A DNA stretch of 64,000 bases from Caccoplasma_A sp045587545 (GCA_045587545.1 JAZNCN010000015.1:1-64000); one strand, 5' to 3'; positions 16,848 through 26,981 are shown, numbered from the stretch's first letter. The notes: generated by a model not told the origin, from the letters alone. A program made the numbers and translations.

Positions 16848-17396
16848 ATGAGTGAAGGAGTAATAGCAGGGAGATATGCCACAGCACTATACAAATATTG
16901 TGCCGAGCATGGAGTAGCCACTACGTTGTACAAAACAGCGGAGAAGGTTGAAAAAGCCTTTATTTCTACTTCTGAGCTACGAAAAACGCTCATAAATCCG
17001 GTTGTTCCCGCAAAAGACAAAATTTCCATAATGATGACCGTGGGCGGTAAAAACGCCGACAAATATTTTGAAAACTTTGTACGACTTGTAGTTGATAAGA
17101 AACGAGAAGAATATATGCGTGAAATATTCTTGAAGTATTCACAAATATATCGCAAAAAAAATAACATATCATTAGTTGAAGTAACAACTGCGGTTGATAT
17201 TGATGAGAATATGTTGGAAAAGATAACATCAATCATATCAAGTCGAACAGATAGTAAAGTAGAATTAAAATACAAGATAGATCCAGCTATAATAGGAGGA
17301 TTTATCTTAAAAATAGACTCTCAACAGTTAGATGCATCAATTGACAGAGAGTTAAAAAATTTGCGTTTAAAATTAGTAAACAGCAACAAAGTATGA
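16848..17396 (+). CDS. atpH: F1 ATP synthase subunit delta (OSCP)
   Basis: 182 residues. N-terminal helical domain begins EGVIAGRYATALYKYC, and the C-terminal part has the family segment DPAIIGGFILKID. It links the peripheral stalk to the alpha3beta3 head. Its stop overlaps the start of atpA by 4 nt. Confidence 0.94.
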   Translation: MSEGVIAGRYATALYKYCAEHGVATTLYKTAEKVEKAFISTSELRKTLINPVVPAKDKISIMMTVGGKNADKYFENFVRLVVDKKREEYMREIFLKYSQIYRKKNNISLVEVTTAVDIDENMLEKITSIISSRTDSKVELKYKIDPAIIGGFILKIDSQQLDASIDRELKNLRLKLVNSNKV

Positions 17397-18964
17397 TAAA
17401 ACCAAGTGAAGTATCAGATATCTTAAAGCGTCAATTAGAAGAGGTTGACAGCCGTATCAATTTTGAAGAGGTTGGTACCGTCTTAAGTGTAGGAGACGGA
17501 GTAGCACATGTCTTCGGATTGGATAATGTACACGCGAGTGAACTTGTAGAGTTTGAAAACGGAGTACGCGGAGTGGCTATGAACCTTGAAGATAGTAATG
17601 TTGGTGTTATTTTGATGGGCGATACTGCAAAAGTAGAAGAAAATATGACTGTACGTCGTACAGGTCAGATAGCATCAATACAAGTTGGAGAAGGATTATT
17701 AGGCAGGGTTATAAATACATTAGGCGAGCCAATTGATGGAAAAGGAGCAATAGCAGGAGAACTGATACCTATGCCACTTGACCGTAAAGCTCCCGGAGTA
17801 ATTTATCGTCAACCTGTAAATCAACCTTTACAAACAGGAATTAAGGCAGTAGATGCCATGATACCCATTGGACGAGGACAACGTGAGTTGATTATTGGTG
17901 ACCGTCAAACAGGAAAAACAACAATTGCAGTTGATACAATAATTAACCAACGTAAAAACTATGAAGCAGGAGACCCTGTATATTGTATATATGTAGCAAT
18001 AGGACAAAAAGCTTCATCAGTAGCTGCATTAGTAAATACACTAAAAGAGCATGGCGCAATGGAATATACCATTGTGCTTGCAGCAAATGCCTCAGACCCT
18101 GCATCAATGAGATACTATGCACCATTTGCAGGAGCGGCGATAGGAGAATATTTTCGCGACTCAGGACGTCATGCCTTAGTAGTATATGATGATTTGTCAA
18201 AACAAGCAGTATCATATCGTGAGATATCGTTGATTCTTCGTCGTCCTTCAGGACGTGAAGCATATCCAGGAGATATCTTCTATCTACATTCACGTTTGTT
18301 AGAGCGTGCAGCTAAAATTATAGATAACGAAGAGGTTGTAAAAACAATGAATGATGTTCCTGAATCATTACGCCCAATGTTGAAGGGCGGAGGTTCATTA
18401 ACAGCCCTTCCTGTAATTGAGACTCAAGCAGGTGACGTATCGGCATATATTCCAACAAACGTAATTTCAATTACCGACGGACAAATATTCCTTGAAACAA
18501 ATCTATTCCACCAAGGACAACGTCCGGCTATCAACGTGGGAATATCTGTTTCACGTGTAGGAGGAAATGCGCAAGTTAAAGCAATGAAAAAAATTGCAGG
18601 AACACTTAAGATTGATCAAGCACAATATCGCGAGTTGGAAGCATTTACAAAATTCGGAGGCGATATTGATCCTGTAACAGCAATGGTAATTGATAAAGGT
18701 CGTAAAAATAGTCGTATATTGGTTCAACCACAATACTCTCCAATGCCTGTAGGAGAGGAGATAGCAATAATATATTGTGGAATTAAAGGCCTATTAAAAG
18801 GAATTGAAATAGACAGAATAAAAGAGTTTGAAGATTCGTTCCTTGACCTTTTAAGAAATAAATATAAAGCAGAGGTACTTGATCAATTGCAAATAGGTAA
18901 ATTAGACGAAAATATAGAGGCAAAATTGCGCGAGGCAGCCGAAAGTGTTTCAGCAAGATTTTAA
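17393..18964 (+). CDS. atpA: F1 ATP synthase subunit alpha
   Basis: 523 residues. Walker A GDRQTGKT at 169-176, and the alpha-subunit signature segment GGSLTALPVIETQAGDVSAY (20 residues) near residue 345. It binds nucleotide at the non-catalytic sites. It overlaps atpH by 4 nt and precedes atpG by 11 nt. Confidence 0.97.
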   Translation: MIKPSEVSDILKRQLEEVDSRINFEEVGTVLSVGDGVAHVFGLDNVHASELVEFENGVRGVAMNLEDSNVGVILMGDTAKVEENMTVRRTGQIASIQVGEGLLGRVINTLGEPIDGKGAIAGELIPMPLDRKAPGVIYRQPVNQPLQTGIKAVDAMIPIGRGQRELIIGDRQTGKTTIAVDTIINQRKNYEAGDPVYCIYVAIGQKASSVAALVNTLKEHGAMEYTIVLAANASDPASMRYYAPFAGAAIGEYFRDSGRHALVVYDDLSKQAVSYREISLILRRPSGREAYPGDIFYLHSRLLERAAKIIDNEEVVKTMNDVPESLRPMLKGGGSLTALPVIETQAGDVSAYIPTNVISITDGQIFLETNLFHQGQRPAINVGISVSRVGGNAQVKAMKKIAGTLKIDQAQYRELEAFTKFGGDIDPVTAMVIDKGRKNSRILVQPQYSPMPVGEEIAIIYCGIKGLLKGIEIDRIKEFEDSFLDLLRNKYKAEVLDQLQIGKLDENIEAKLREAAESVSARF

Positions 18965-18975
18965 GTAAAAAAAAG

Positions 18976-19851
18976 ATGGCAACAATAAGGGAGATAAAAG
19001 GAAGGATAACCTCAACAAAGTCATCGCAGAAGATAACAGGGGCGATGAAGATGATAGCCACTGCCAAATTACGTAAGGCAGAGGGAGCTCTTCGTCAGAT
19101 GAACCCATATCGAAATCAGTTGAGTTCAGCCATACAGCATCTTCTAGGCTCTGATGGAGATTATCCATCACCCCTTACACAAATTCGTCAAGTATCTCAT
19201 TTTGCATTTGTAGTAGTAGGTTCAGAAGAGGGATTGTGTGGAGCATACAATATTTACCTTTTTAAGAAACTATTGGAGAGAATATCTTATGTTCAAAGAA
19301 CATACGGAGAAGAGTGTAAAATAACATTATATCCCGTAGGACGAAAAATGACAGGAATACTCTCAAAAATGTCCGAAGTAGAGGTACAAAAATCAGACTA
19401 TTTAACAGTAAAAAGTGAAGCAATAGTAATAAGTGAATTTACCGATGGTATAGTATCAAAATTTTTATCAAAAGAATATGATGAGGTTGAGATAATATAT
19501 CCAAGATTTAAATCTATGGCATCACAACCTGTTGAAACTAGGACACTATTACCAATTGATTCCTCACGTCTTTCAGCAGAAGGGGCAGAGGAACATCAAA
19601 ATCCATATATATATGAACCTTCACGTAGCGATATATTCCATTCTTTATTACCTCTATTTGTAAGAGTGGATATGCAGGAGGCAATATATAGTGGAAGAGC
19701 ATCAGAACAAGCCGCAAGAGTAATGGCAATGCAATCGGCAAGCGACAATGCCAAGAAGTTGCTTGAAGAGTTGCAATTGGATTACAACAAGTTGCGTCAA
19801 CAGGGAATTACAAATGAATTATTAGATATAGTAGGAGGATCAATGCATTAA
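18976..19851 (+). CDS. atpG: F1 ATP synthase subunit gamma
   Basis: 291 residues. N-terminal helix TIREIKGRITSTKSSQKIT and C-terminal helix MAMQSASDNAKKLLEELQLDYNKLRQQGITNEL are the coiled-coil rotor. It is the last atp gene; nuoI begins 10 nt later, so the switch from ATP synthase back to complex I genes happens with no room for a separate promoter or terminator. Confidence 0.95.
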   Translation: MATIREIKGRITSTKSSQKITGAMKMIATAKLRKAEGALRQMNPYRNQLSSAIQHLLGSDGDYPSPLTQIRQVSHFAFVVVGSEEGLCGAYNIYLFKKLLERISYVQRTYGEECKITLYPVGRKMTGILSKMSEVEVQKSDYLTVKSEAIVISEFTDGIVSKFLSKEYDEVEIIYPRFKSMASQPVETRTLLPIDSSRLSAEGAEEHQNPYIYEPSRSDIFHSLLPLFVRVDMQEAIYSGRASEQAARVMAMQSASDNAKKLLEELQLDYNKLRQQGITNELLDIVGGSMH

Positions 19852-19861
19852 AAAATAGATT

Positions 19862-20308
19862 ATGAAAAGTTTAGTAGAGTACATAATATCTATTTTCAAG
19901 GGTCTGGGGACTCTTTTGACAGGAATGAGAATAACATTAAAAGAGTTTTTTACACCCAAAGTAACACAATGTTATCCTGAGAACAGGGATACCTTGAAAA
20001 TAGCAGAGAGGTTTAGAGCAACACTTGTAATGGAAACCGATGAAAACGGAAATAACAAGTGTACTGCATGTGGTTTGTGTTCAATTAATTGCCCTAATCA
20101 AACAATTAAGATTACATCACACATGGAGGAGACAGAAGATGGAAAAAAGAAAAAGGTATTAGATACATATCTATATGACTTAGGAAGTTGTACATTCTGT
20201 CAATTATGCGTTGAAGGTTGTCCTACAAAGGCAATTAAGTTTACAAACGATTTTGAGCAAGCAGTATTTACTCGTTCAAAACTTGTTAAGCAATTGAATA
20301 AAAAATAA
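19862..20308 (+). CDS. nuoI: NADH-quinone oxidoreductase subunit I
   Basis: 148 residues. Two ferredoxin-type [4Fe-4S] motifs: CTACGLCSINCP near residue 61 and CTFCQLCVEGCP near residue 109. The N-terminal amphipathic segment sits on the membrane. It carries electrons toward NuoB. It is separated from nuoH by the 6.6-kb atp block. Confidence 0.95.
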   Translation: MKSLVEYIISIFKGLGTLLTGMRITLKEFFTPKVTQCYPENRDTLKIAERFRATLVMETDENGNNKCTACGLCSINCPNQTIKITSHMEETEDGKKKKVLDTYLYDLGSCTFCQLCVEGCPTKAIKFTNDFEQAVFTRSKLVKQLNKK

Positions 20309-20322
20309 ATAACATATAACTT

Positions 20323-20835
20323 ATGGAAAATATAGGGAACGAGGTAATTTTTTACATCATTGCAGCAGTAATGTTAATATTCTCTGTAATGACCGTTACC
20401 ACAAAACATCTGTTACGATCAGCAACATATTTGTTGTTCGTACTATTTGGTACAGCTGCGCTATACTTCCAACTTGATTACCATTTTCTGGGAGCAGTAC
20501 AAGTTGCAGTTTATGCCGGAGGTATAGTGGTATTATTTGTCTTCTCAATCCTTTTGACACAAGGTTTGGGGCAAAACAAAGAGAAGATAAAGAGCAGTAA
20601 ATTAGTATTGGCGTTGTCTGCAGCAATTTTAGGAGCAGTTGTATGCGGATACTCATTGTTTACACATGTTTTTCCGGCATCACGATATGCAATGGGAGAA
20701 GAGATTACAATGAAAACCGTCGGACAAGTATTGTTAGGTTCAGAGCGTTACCAATATGTATTGCCCTTTGAGTTAATAAGTGTACTATTGCTTGCATGTA
20801 TAATCGGAGGCATAATGATAGCCCGTAAAAGATAA
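20323..20835 (+). CDS. nuoJ: NADH-quinone oxidoreductase subunit J
   Basis: 170 residues, five membrane helices. The conserved VAVYAGGIVVLFVFSILL segment (about residue 61) contains the pi-bulge helix of NuoJ. It belongs to the membrane arm. 5 nt separate it from nuoK. Confidence 0.94.
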   Translation: MENIGNEVIFYIIAAVMLIFSVMTVTTKHLLRSATYLLFVLFGTAALYFQLDYHFLGAVQVAVYAGGIVVLFVFSILLTQGLGQNKEKIKSSKLVLALSAAILGAVVCGYSLFTHVFPASRYAMGEEITMKTVGQVLLGSERYQYVLPFELISVLLLACIIGGIMIARKR

Positions 20836-20840
20836 GAATT

Positions 20841-21152
20841 ATGGAGATACCTTTTATATATTATTTGATAGTAAGCGGAGTGATGTTTTTTGCCGGAGTA
20901 TACGGTTTTATTGTACGCCGCAATATGTTGGCTATCCTTATCTCATTAGAGTTAATGCTTAATGCAGTTGATATAAATTTTGCAGTATTTAATCGCTATC
21001 TATATCCTGGAGCAATGGAAGGATTCTTCTTTACTCTCTTTGCCATAGCAATAGCAGCTGCAGAAACAGCAATAGCAATAGCCATAATAATAAATATTTA
21101 TCGTAACATCAAGAACATCAAATCTGATAACTTGGATAAGATGAAAAACTAA
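20841..21152 (+). CDS. nuoK: NADH-quinone oxidoreductase subunit K
   Basis: 103 residues, three membrane helices with the buried glutamates in ISLELMLNAVDINF and AIAAAETAIAIAI that belong to the proton path. The length is standard for NuoK. Confidence 0.95.
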   Translation: MEIPFIYYLIVSGVMFFAGVYGFIVRRNMLAILISLELMLNAVDINFAVFNRYLYPGAMEGFFFTLFAIAIAAAETAIAIAIIINIYRNIKNIKSDNLDKMKN

Positions 21153-21165
21153 AAGATAAGAAGAT

Positions 21166-23076
21166 ATGGATTATTCAATAGTAATACTTGCGTTACCATT
21201 TTTGATGTTCCTTACCTTAGCATTGGCAGGGAATAAGATGTCGCAAAAATTTGCAGGACTGCTCGGAACAACAGGATTGTTGGTAATAACCATATTATCA
21301 TATATGGTAACATTCCAATATTTTGGAATGCCCCGAGTAGAAGGAGTAAGAGAGGCGCTTATACCATATAATTTTGAATGGTTGAGCTTTACCGATAAAT
21401 TGACAATAAACTTAGGAATATTGTTAGATCCCATTTCAGTAATGATGTTGGTAGTAATAACCACCGTATCGTTAATGGTGCATATATATAGTATGGGATA
21501 TATGCACGGCGAAAAGGGATTTCAACGTTACTATGCATTCCTTTCGTTGTTTACATTCTCAATGTTGGGATTGGTTGTCGCAACAAACATATTCCAGATG
21601 TATATATTCTGGGAGTTAGTAGGAGTATCATCATATCTATTGATAGGATTTTACTATACTAAACCGGCTGCAGTATCAGCATCTAAAAAAGCATTTATAG
21701 TAACACGTTTTGCCGATTTAGGATTTTTGATAGGAATATTATTACTATCATTCTATACAGAAACATTCTCGTTCGACCAATTAACAGCCGAAGGAGGTTT
21801 CTTCTTGACTTCAACATCAGGAGCAACATTCCTTGGATGTTCTGTAGCATCATGGGCAATGGCATTAATATTTATGGGCGGAGCAGGAAAATCAGCAATG
21901 TTTCCTTTGCATATATGGTTACCCGATGCGATGGAAGGTCCAACACCCGTATCAGCATTGATTCACGCAGCAACAATGGTTGTAGCCGGAGTATATTTGG
22001 TAGCGCGTCTATTCCCTGTATATCTATCAGTACCTGATGTATTGGAGCTTATAACATGGGTAGGTGCAATAACAGCCTTATATGCAGCAATAGTAGCATG
22101 CGTACAAAGTGATATAAAACGTGTATTAGCATTCTCAACCATATCACAAATAGCCTTTATGATGGTGGCATTAGGAGTATGCACCTCAATGATTCCCGGC
22201 GAAGGCGGATTAGGATATATGGCATCAATGTTCCACCTATTCACACACGCAATGTTTAAAGCATTGTTATTCTTAGGAGCAGGAGCTGTGATACACGCAG
22301 TACACTCAAATGAGATGAGCGATATGGGCGGATTACGTAAATATTTGCCAATAACACATATAACATTCCTAATAGCATGTTTGGCAATAGCAGGAATACC
22401 ACCATTCTCAGGTTTCTTCAGTAAAGATGAAATATTAGCAGCAGCCTTCAATAAGAGTACATTCTGGGGAGTATGGATGACAGTCGTAGCAGCAATAACC
22501 GCATTCTATATGTTCCGTTTATATTTTGGAATATTCTGGGGAAAAGAGGCAAAACACGAACATACACCGCACGAATCACCCGCAACAATGACAGTGCCAT
22601 TAATAATTTTGGCAGTAGTAACATGTGTTGCAGGATTTATACCTTTTGGCGAATTTGTAACATCAAACGGAACAGCATATCATATTCACATTGATCCTGT
22701 TGTAGCAACAACAAGTGTAGTGTGTGCAGTAGTGGCAATATTATTAGCAACATGGTTATTTGCAAAACCAAATTCCAAACCAGAGAAGATGCAAGCAACA
22801 TTGCCAAAACTACACAAATGGGCATACAACAGATTTTATATGGATAATGTATATCAATACATAACCCATAAAATAATATTTGCACGCATATCAAAACCAA
22901 TAGCATGGTTTGATCGTCATATAATAGATGCGACAATGGATATGTTTGCAACAGTAACAAATGTTGCGGCTGATAAAATTAAAGGCTTCCAATCAGGAAA
23001 ATTACAATCATACGTTTGGGTTTATATAGTTGGAGCAATGGTAATAGCCGTAGCAGCAATGTTGATATTTATCTAA
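21166..23076 (+). CDS. nuoL: NADH-quinone oxidoreductase subunit L
   Basis: 636 residues, an antiporter-like subunit with about 16 membrane helices. Signature FWELVGVSSYLLIGFYY with the proton-path Glu, and HIWLPDAMEGPTPVSALIHA with conserved Lys/His positions nearby. The C-terminal part includes the lateral helix. Proton pumping through the membrane arm. Confidence 0.95.
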   Translation: MDYSIVILALPFLMFLTLALAGNKMSQKFAGLLGTTGLLVITILSYMVTFQYFGMPRVEGVREALIPYNFEWLSFTDKLTINLGILLDPISVMMLVVITTVSLMVHIYSMGYMHGEKGFQRYYAFLSLFTFSMLGLVVATNIFQMYIFWELVGVSSYLLIGFYYTKPAAVSASKKAFIVTRFADLGFLIGILLLSFYTETFSFDQLTAEGGFFLTSTSGATFLGCSVASWAMALIFMGGAGKSAMFPLHIWLPDAMEGPTPVSALIHAATMVVAGVYLVARLFPVYLSVPDVLELITWVGAITALYAAIVACVQSDIKRVLAFSTISQIAFMMVALGVCTSMIPGEGGLGYMASMFHLFTHAMFKALLFLGAGAVIHAVHSNEMSDMGGLRKYLPITHITFLIACLAIAGIPPFSGFFSKDEILAAAFNKSTFWGVWMTVVAAITAFYMFRLYFGIFWGKEAKHEHTPHESPATMTVPLIILAVVTCVAGFIPFGEFVTSNGTAYHIHIDPVVATTSVVCAVVAILLATWLFAKPNSKPEKMQATLPKLHKWAYNRFYMDNVYQYITHKIIFARISKPIAWFDRHIIDATMDMFATVTNVAADKIKGFQSGKLQSYVWVYIVGAMVIAVAAMLIFI

Positions 23077-23105
23077 ATAAAGAAAATAGAAAAAAATAAT
23101 ATAAT

Positions 23106-24605
23106 ATGAGCATTTTATCAATATTCGTAGTCATACCCATATTAATGATGGGAGGTCTCTTCCTTTCGAAGAGCATGACACAGATAAGAACTGTTGCAAC
23201 AGTGGGATCAGCATTACAATTGATAGCATCTATTGTATTGGTTGTACTATTTTGTGGAGAGAGAGCAGCAGGAAATACAGCAGAGATGTTGTTTATGGCA
23301 GATCATGTATGGTTTGAACCATTAAACATACACTATGCAGTAGGAGTTGACGGAGTATCTGTAGCAATGATTTTGCTATCTGCAATAATTGTATTTGCAG
23401 GAGTATTTGCATCATGGAAAATTAATCCTCTCCCAAAAGAGTTTTTCTTATGGTTGATATTATTGTCAATAGGAGTTTATGGATTTTTCATCTCAATTGA
23501 CCTCTTCACAATGTTTATGTTCTATGAGGTGGCATTGATACCCATGTATCTACTTATTGGAATATGGGGAAGCGGAAAGAAATATTACTCAGCAATGAAG
23601 TTGACTCTTATGCTAATGGGAGGATCGGCACTATTGATGTTAGGAATATTGGGAATATATTTTAACTCATCTGTTGACGGCAATCTAACAATGAATATCC
23701 TTGAAATTGCCAAAAACAATGCAATACCAGAAAGTATGCAAAACATACTATTCCCATTGACTTTTGTGGGATTTGGAGTATTAGGAGCAATGTTCCCCTT
23801 CCACACATGGTCGCCCGATGGTCACGCTTCGGCGCCAACAGCAGTATCAATGCTTCACGCAGGAGTATTGATGAAACTTGGAGGTTATGGCTGTTTCAGA
23901 GTAGCAATGTACCTTATGCCATATGCAACAGTAGAGTTATCATGGATTTTCTTGATTTTAACAGGAATAAGCGTATTCTACGGAGCATATAGCGCATGTG
24001 TACAAACAGACCTTAAATACATCAACGCCTACTCATCAGTAAGCCACTGTGGTTTAGTATTATTTGCATTATTGATGTGGAACACAACAGCAATGACAGG
24101 AGCAATAATGCAGATGTTATCGCACGGTTTGATGACAGCACTATTCTTTGCATTGATAGGTATGATATACGGACGTACACATACACGAGATATTCGTGAA
24201 ATGGGAGGCTTAATGAAGATAATGCCATTCCTTTCAGTTTGTTATGTAATAGCCGGTTTAGCATCATTAGGATTACCCGGATTAAGTGGATTCGTTGCAG
24301 AGATGACAGTTTTTGTGGGAGCATTCCAATGGGACGATACTTTCCGTCGCGTGTTTACGATACTTGCATGTACTTCAATAGTTATTACAGCAGTGTATAT
24401 ATTACGAGTAGTAGGTAAAATACTATACGGACCTGTACAAGATGAGCATCATGCAACCCTTACCGATGCTGTATGGTATGAGAAATTCTCAACAATAACC
24501 CTGATAATTGCAGTAGCAGGAATAGGAATGTTGCCATTATGGGTATCAGACCTTCTACGCGACAGCATCTCAGTAATAAGTGAGCGAATTTTACAATATA
24601 TCTAA
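23106..24605 (+). CDS. nuoM: NADH-quinone oxidoreductase subunit M
   Basis: 499 residues, antiporter-like subunit. It has MFYEVALIPMYLLIGIWG with the conserved Glu and FPFHTWSPDGHASAPTAVSM typical of NuoM. About fourteen membrane helices. Confidence 0.95.
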   Translation: MSILSIFVVIPILMMGGLFLSKSMTQIRTVATVGSALQLIASIVLVVLFCGERAAGNTAEMLFMADHVWFEPLNIHYAVGVDGVSVAMILLSAIIVFAGVFASWKINPLPKEFFLWLILLSIGVYGFFISIDLFTMFMFYEVALIPMYLLIGIWGSGKKYYSAMKLTLMLMGGSALLMLGILGIYFNSSVDGNLTMNILEIAKNNAIPESMQNILFPLTFVGFGVLGAMFPFHTWSPDGHASAPTAVSMLHAGVLMKLGGYGCFRVAMYLMPYATVELSWIFLILTGISVFYGAYSACVQTDLKYINAYSSVSHCGLVLFALLMWNTTAMTGAIMQMLSHGLMTALFFALIGMIYGRTHTRDIREMGGLMKIMPFLSVCYVIAGLASLGLPGLSGFVAEMTVFVGAFQWDDTFRRVFTILACTSIVITAVYILRVVGKILYGPVQDEHHATLTDAVWYEKFSTITLIIAVAGIGMLPLWVSDLLRDSISVISERILQYI

Positions 24606-24625
24606 AATAAGAAAGAATTTATAAT

Positions 24626-26053
24626 ATGAATTACGCAGAGTTTTTAGGAATGGGAGCCGAGATGACCCTTATGGTGGTTATAATTCTCCTTTTCATATAC
24701 GATACATTTGCGCCTTCAAAATGCGGAAAATATCTTCCCATTACCGCAATAACATTATTAGGCATACAAACACTCTATTTGGCATTTGGTAACTTTGCCG
24801 ACGTATCGCTATTTGGCGGAATGTATATAAGTGGAAGTGCCGAGCAGGTAGCAAAAATAATACTTAATATCGGAACAATATTAGTATTCATACAAGCAGC
24901 ATCATGGGTAAAAGATGGTGATATGCAGATACGAAGAGGAGAATATTATGTTTTGACACTCATAACACTATTGGGAATGTATTTTATGATGTCAGCACAA
25001 AACTTCCTTCTATTCTTCTTAGGATTAGAGACAGCATCATTACCAATGACAGCATTAGTAGCAATAGAGAAATACAAACAAAATTCATATGAGGCAGCAG
25101 CCAAATATCTGTTCTTTGCAGTATTTTCATCAGCATTAATGTTGTTGGGAATGTCTTACATCTACGGAGTAACCGGAACACTTTATTATAACGGAATAAT
25201 CTCAAATATAACAACATCGCCTCTTACAATATTGGCAGTAGTGTTATTTATTGCAGGAATGGGCTTTAAGCTATCATTAGTACCTTTCCATTTATGGACA
25301 GCCGATGTATATCAAGGGGCGCCAACAGTAGTAACATCATACCTGTCTGTAATATCAAAAGGAGCTGCGGCATATGCATTTATGATGGTATTAAAAGATG
25401 CTTTCGGAACCGCAGATTTGCTATGGCTTACAGTTATGTATGCAATAATAATTTTGACAATAACCGTAGGAAACCTATTTGCAATACGTCAACAAAACAT
25501 AAAGCGTTTCCTTGCCTTCTCATCAATCTCACAAGCGGGATATATAATGTTGGGAATTATGGCATGCAATGCACACGGAGCAACATCATTACTATACTAT
25601 GTATTAGTATATATCTTCTCAAACATAGCAGCCTTTGCAGTAGCAGGAGCAATAGAGCGAGCAAGTGGTAAATTAAACATCAGCGATTATGACGGATTGT
25701 ACAAAACCAATCCTAAATTAAGTGTCGCAATGATGTTAGCAATGTTCTCATTGGCAGGAATACCACCATTTGCAGGATTTTTCAGTAAATTCTTCATCTT
25801 CTATTCAGCAATAGAAACAGGAACAACAGGAATGTATATATTGGTATTTATAGCCTTATTAAACACAATCATATCGTTGTATTACTATCTATTGGTAGTA
25901 AAAGCTATGTTCTTGAAAGATAGTGAAACTCCTATTGCTACAATAAAATCAGACGGATATACAAAAGCCGTAGTATTCATTACCGTTGCAGGAATAATAT
26001 TGTTAGGATTGGTAAGTTGGGTATATGATTATATATATGGAATGGTAATTTAA
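24626..26053 (+). CDS. nuoN: NADH-quinone oxidoreductase subunit N
   Basis: 475 residues, antiporter-like subunit with about fourteen helices; FFLGLETASLPMTALVA and VPFHLWTADVYQGAPTVVTS are NuoN signatures. It closes the operon; no nuoE, nuoF or nuoG is present, so the NADH-oxidising module is missing here and the electron donor is unknown. Confidence 0.95.
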   Translation: MNYAEFLGMGAEMTLMVVIILLFIYDTFAPSKCGKYLPITAITLLGIQTLYLAFGNFADVSLFGGMYISGSAEQVAKIILNIGTILVFIQAASWVKDGDMQIRRGEYYVLTLITLLGMYFMMSAQNFLLFFLGLETASLPMTALVAIEKYKQNSYEAAAKYLFFAVFSSALMLLGMSYIYGVTGTLYYNGIISNITTSPLTILAVVLFIAGMGFKLSLVPFHLWTADVYQGAPTVVTSYLSVISKGAAAYAFMMVLKDAFGTADLLWLTVMYAIIILTITVGNLFAIRQQNIKRFLAFSSISQAGYIMLGIMACNAHGATSLLYYVLVYIFSNIAAFAVAGAIERASGKLNISDYDGLYKTNPKLSVAMMLAMFSLAGIPPFAGFFSKFFIFYSAIETGTTGMYILVFIALLNTIISLYYYLLVVKAMFLKDSETPIATIKSDGYTKAVVFITVAGIILLGLVSWVYDYIYGMVI

Positions 26054-26120
26054 TACTAAATTTATAATTTCTAACACTTTAGGAGGTAGATTAAAAAATC
26101 TTTAACAACTCAATAACAAT

Positions 26121-26162
26121 AAAAAAACTATCTTTGCAACACAAAAGCAGAGATAGTTTTTT
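26121..26162 (+). terminator. Terminator of the nuo-atp operon, overlapping a promoter
   Basis: AAAAACTATCT-tTGC...GCA-AGATAGTTTTTT forms a strong stem-loop with T-run at the end of the operon. Its left arm contains TATCTTTG (26129-26136), a perfect -7 element for the zinc peptidase gene at 26208, so terminator and promoter share the same bases. Confidence 0.7.
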
Positions 26163-26207
26163 ATGCACATAAAGTAAGAGACAATTAGGAATAATATATA
26201 AACAACC

Positions 26208-26882
26208 ATGATATATATAATATTTATAGCATTTGCATTGTTGAGTTTTATAGTTCAACAAGTATTAAAATCAAAATTTGAGAACTATTCAAAAATAATC
26301 CTACCTTCCGGGTTGACAGGACGAGAAGTTGCGGAAAAGATGCTTAAAGAGGCAGGAATAAAAGATGTAAAAGTTGTATCGGTTCAAGGACAATTAACAG
26401 ACCATTATAACCCATTAACCCTAACAGTAAACCTTAGTGAAGGAGTATATAATAGTAATAGTATAGCAGCAGCGGCAGTAGCAGCACACGAGTGTGGACA
26501 TGCAGTACAACATGCATATAACTATCCATTTTTAGCTATGCGTTCAAAATTAGTTCCTATAGTAAGTTTTGCATCAAGTTGGATGCAGTGGGTATTATTG
26601 GCAGGAATATTACTAATAGAATCAGTACCTCAAGTAATGCTAGTAGGAATAATACTGTTTGGTCTTACAACCCTGTTCAGTTTTATCACACTACCCGTTG
26701 AAATAAATGCAAGTTCGCGAGCATTAGCATGGCTAAAATCATCAGGAATATCAAATGTATCAACATACCCTAAGGCAAAAGATGCATTAAAATGGGCGGC
26801 TTATACATACGTAGTAGCAGCATTAAGTTCACTAGCAACATTAGTATATTACATACTTATATTTTCTTCAAGAAGAGATTGA
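26208..26882 (+). CDS. YugP-type membrane zinc metallopeptidase
   Basis: 224 residues. The zinc site HECGH is at 94-98, followed by AVQHA. Hydrophobic segments lie at the N-terminus (1-19), around 125-165 and at the C-terminus (about 200-220). This is the Zn_peptidase_2 (YugP) family of membrane-anchored putative proteases of unknown substrate. It is a single gene, closed by a hairpin shared with the convergent Crp/Fnr gene. Confidence 0.85.
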   Translation: MIYIIFIAFALLSFIVQQVLKSKFENYSKIILPSGLTGREVAEKMLKEAGIKDVKVVSVQGQLTDHYNPLTLTVNLSEGVYNSNSIAAAAVAAHECGHAVQHAYNYPFLAMRSKLVPIVSFASSWMQWVLLAGILLIESVPQVMLVGIILFGLTTLFSFITLPVEINASSRALAWLKSSGISNVSTYPKAKDALKWAAYTYVVAALSSLATLVYYILIFSSRRD

Positions 26883-26906
26883 ACTATAAAAACGCATAAT
26901 GCCAAA

Positions 26907-26956
26907 AAAAAGGTATCTAAAAGAGATTTATACCTCAATTAAATACCTTTTTATTT
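26907..26956. terminator. Bidirectional terminator between convergent genes
   Basis: AAAGGTAT (from 26909) pairs with ATACCTTTTT (26943-26952); A-run on one side and T-run on the other let it work for both the peptidase gene (plus) and the Crp/Fnr gene (minus). Confidence 0.6.
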
Positions 26957-26981
26957 TTATGTGATAAATATAAGAATAAAA

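Noticed and set aside
8..26053. Many long antisense ORFs under nuo, atp and other genes
   Set aside because: They mirror the codon bias of real genes on the other strand and have no family features or start signals.
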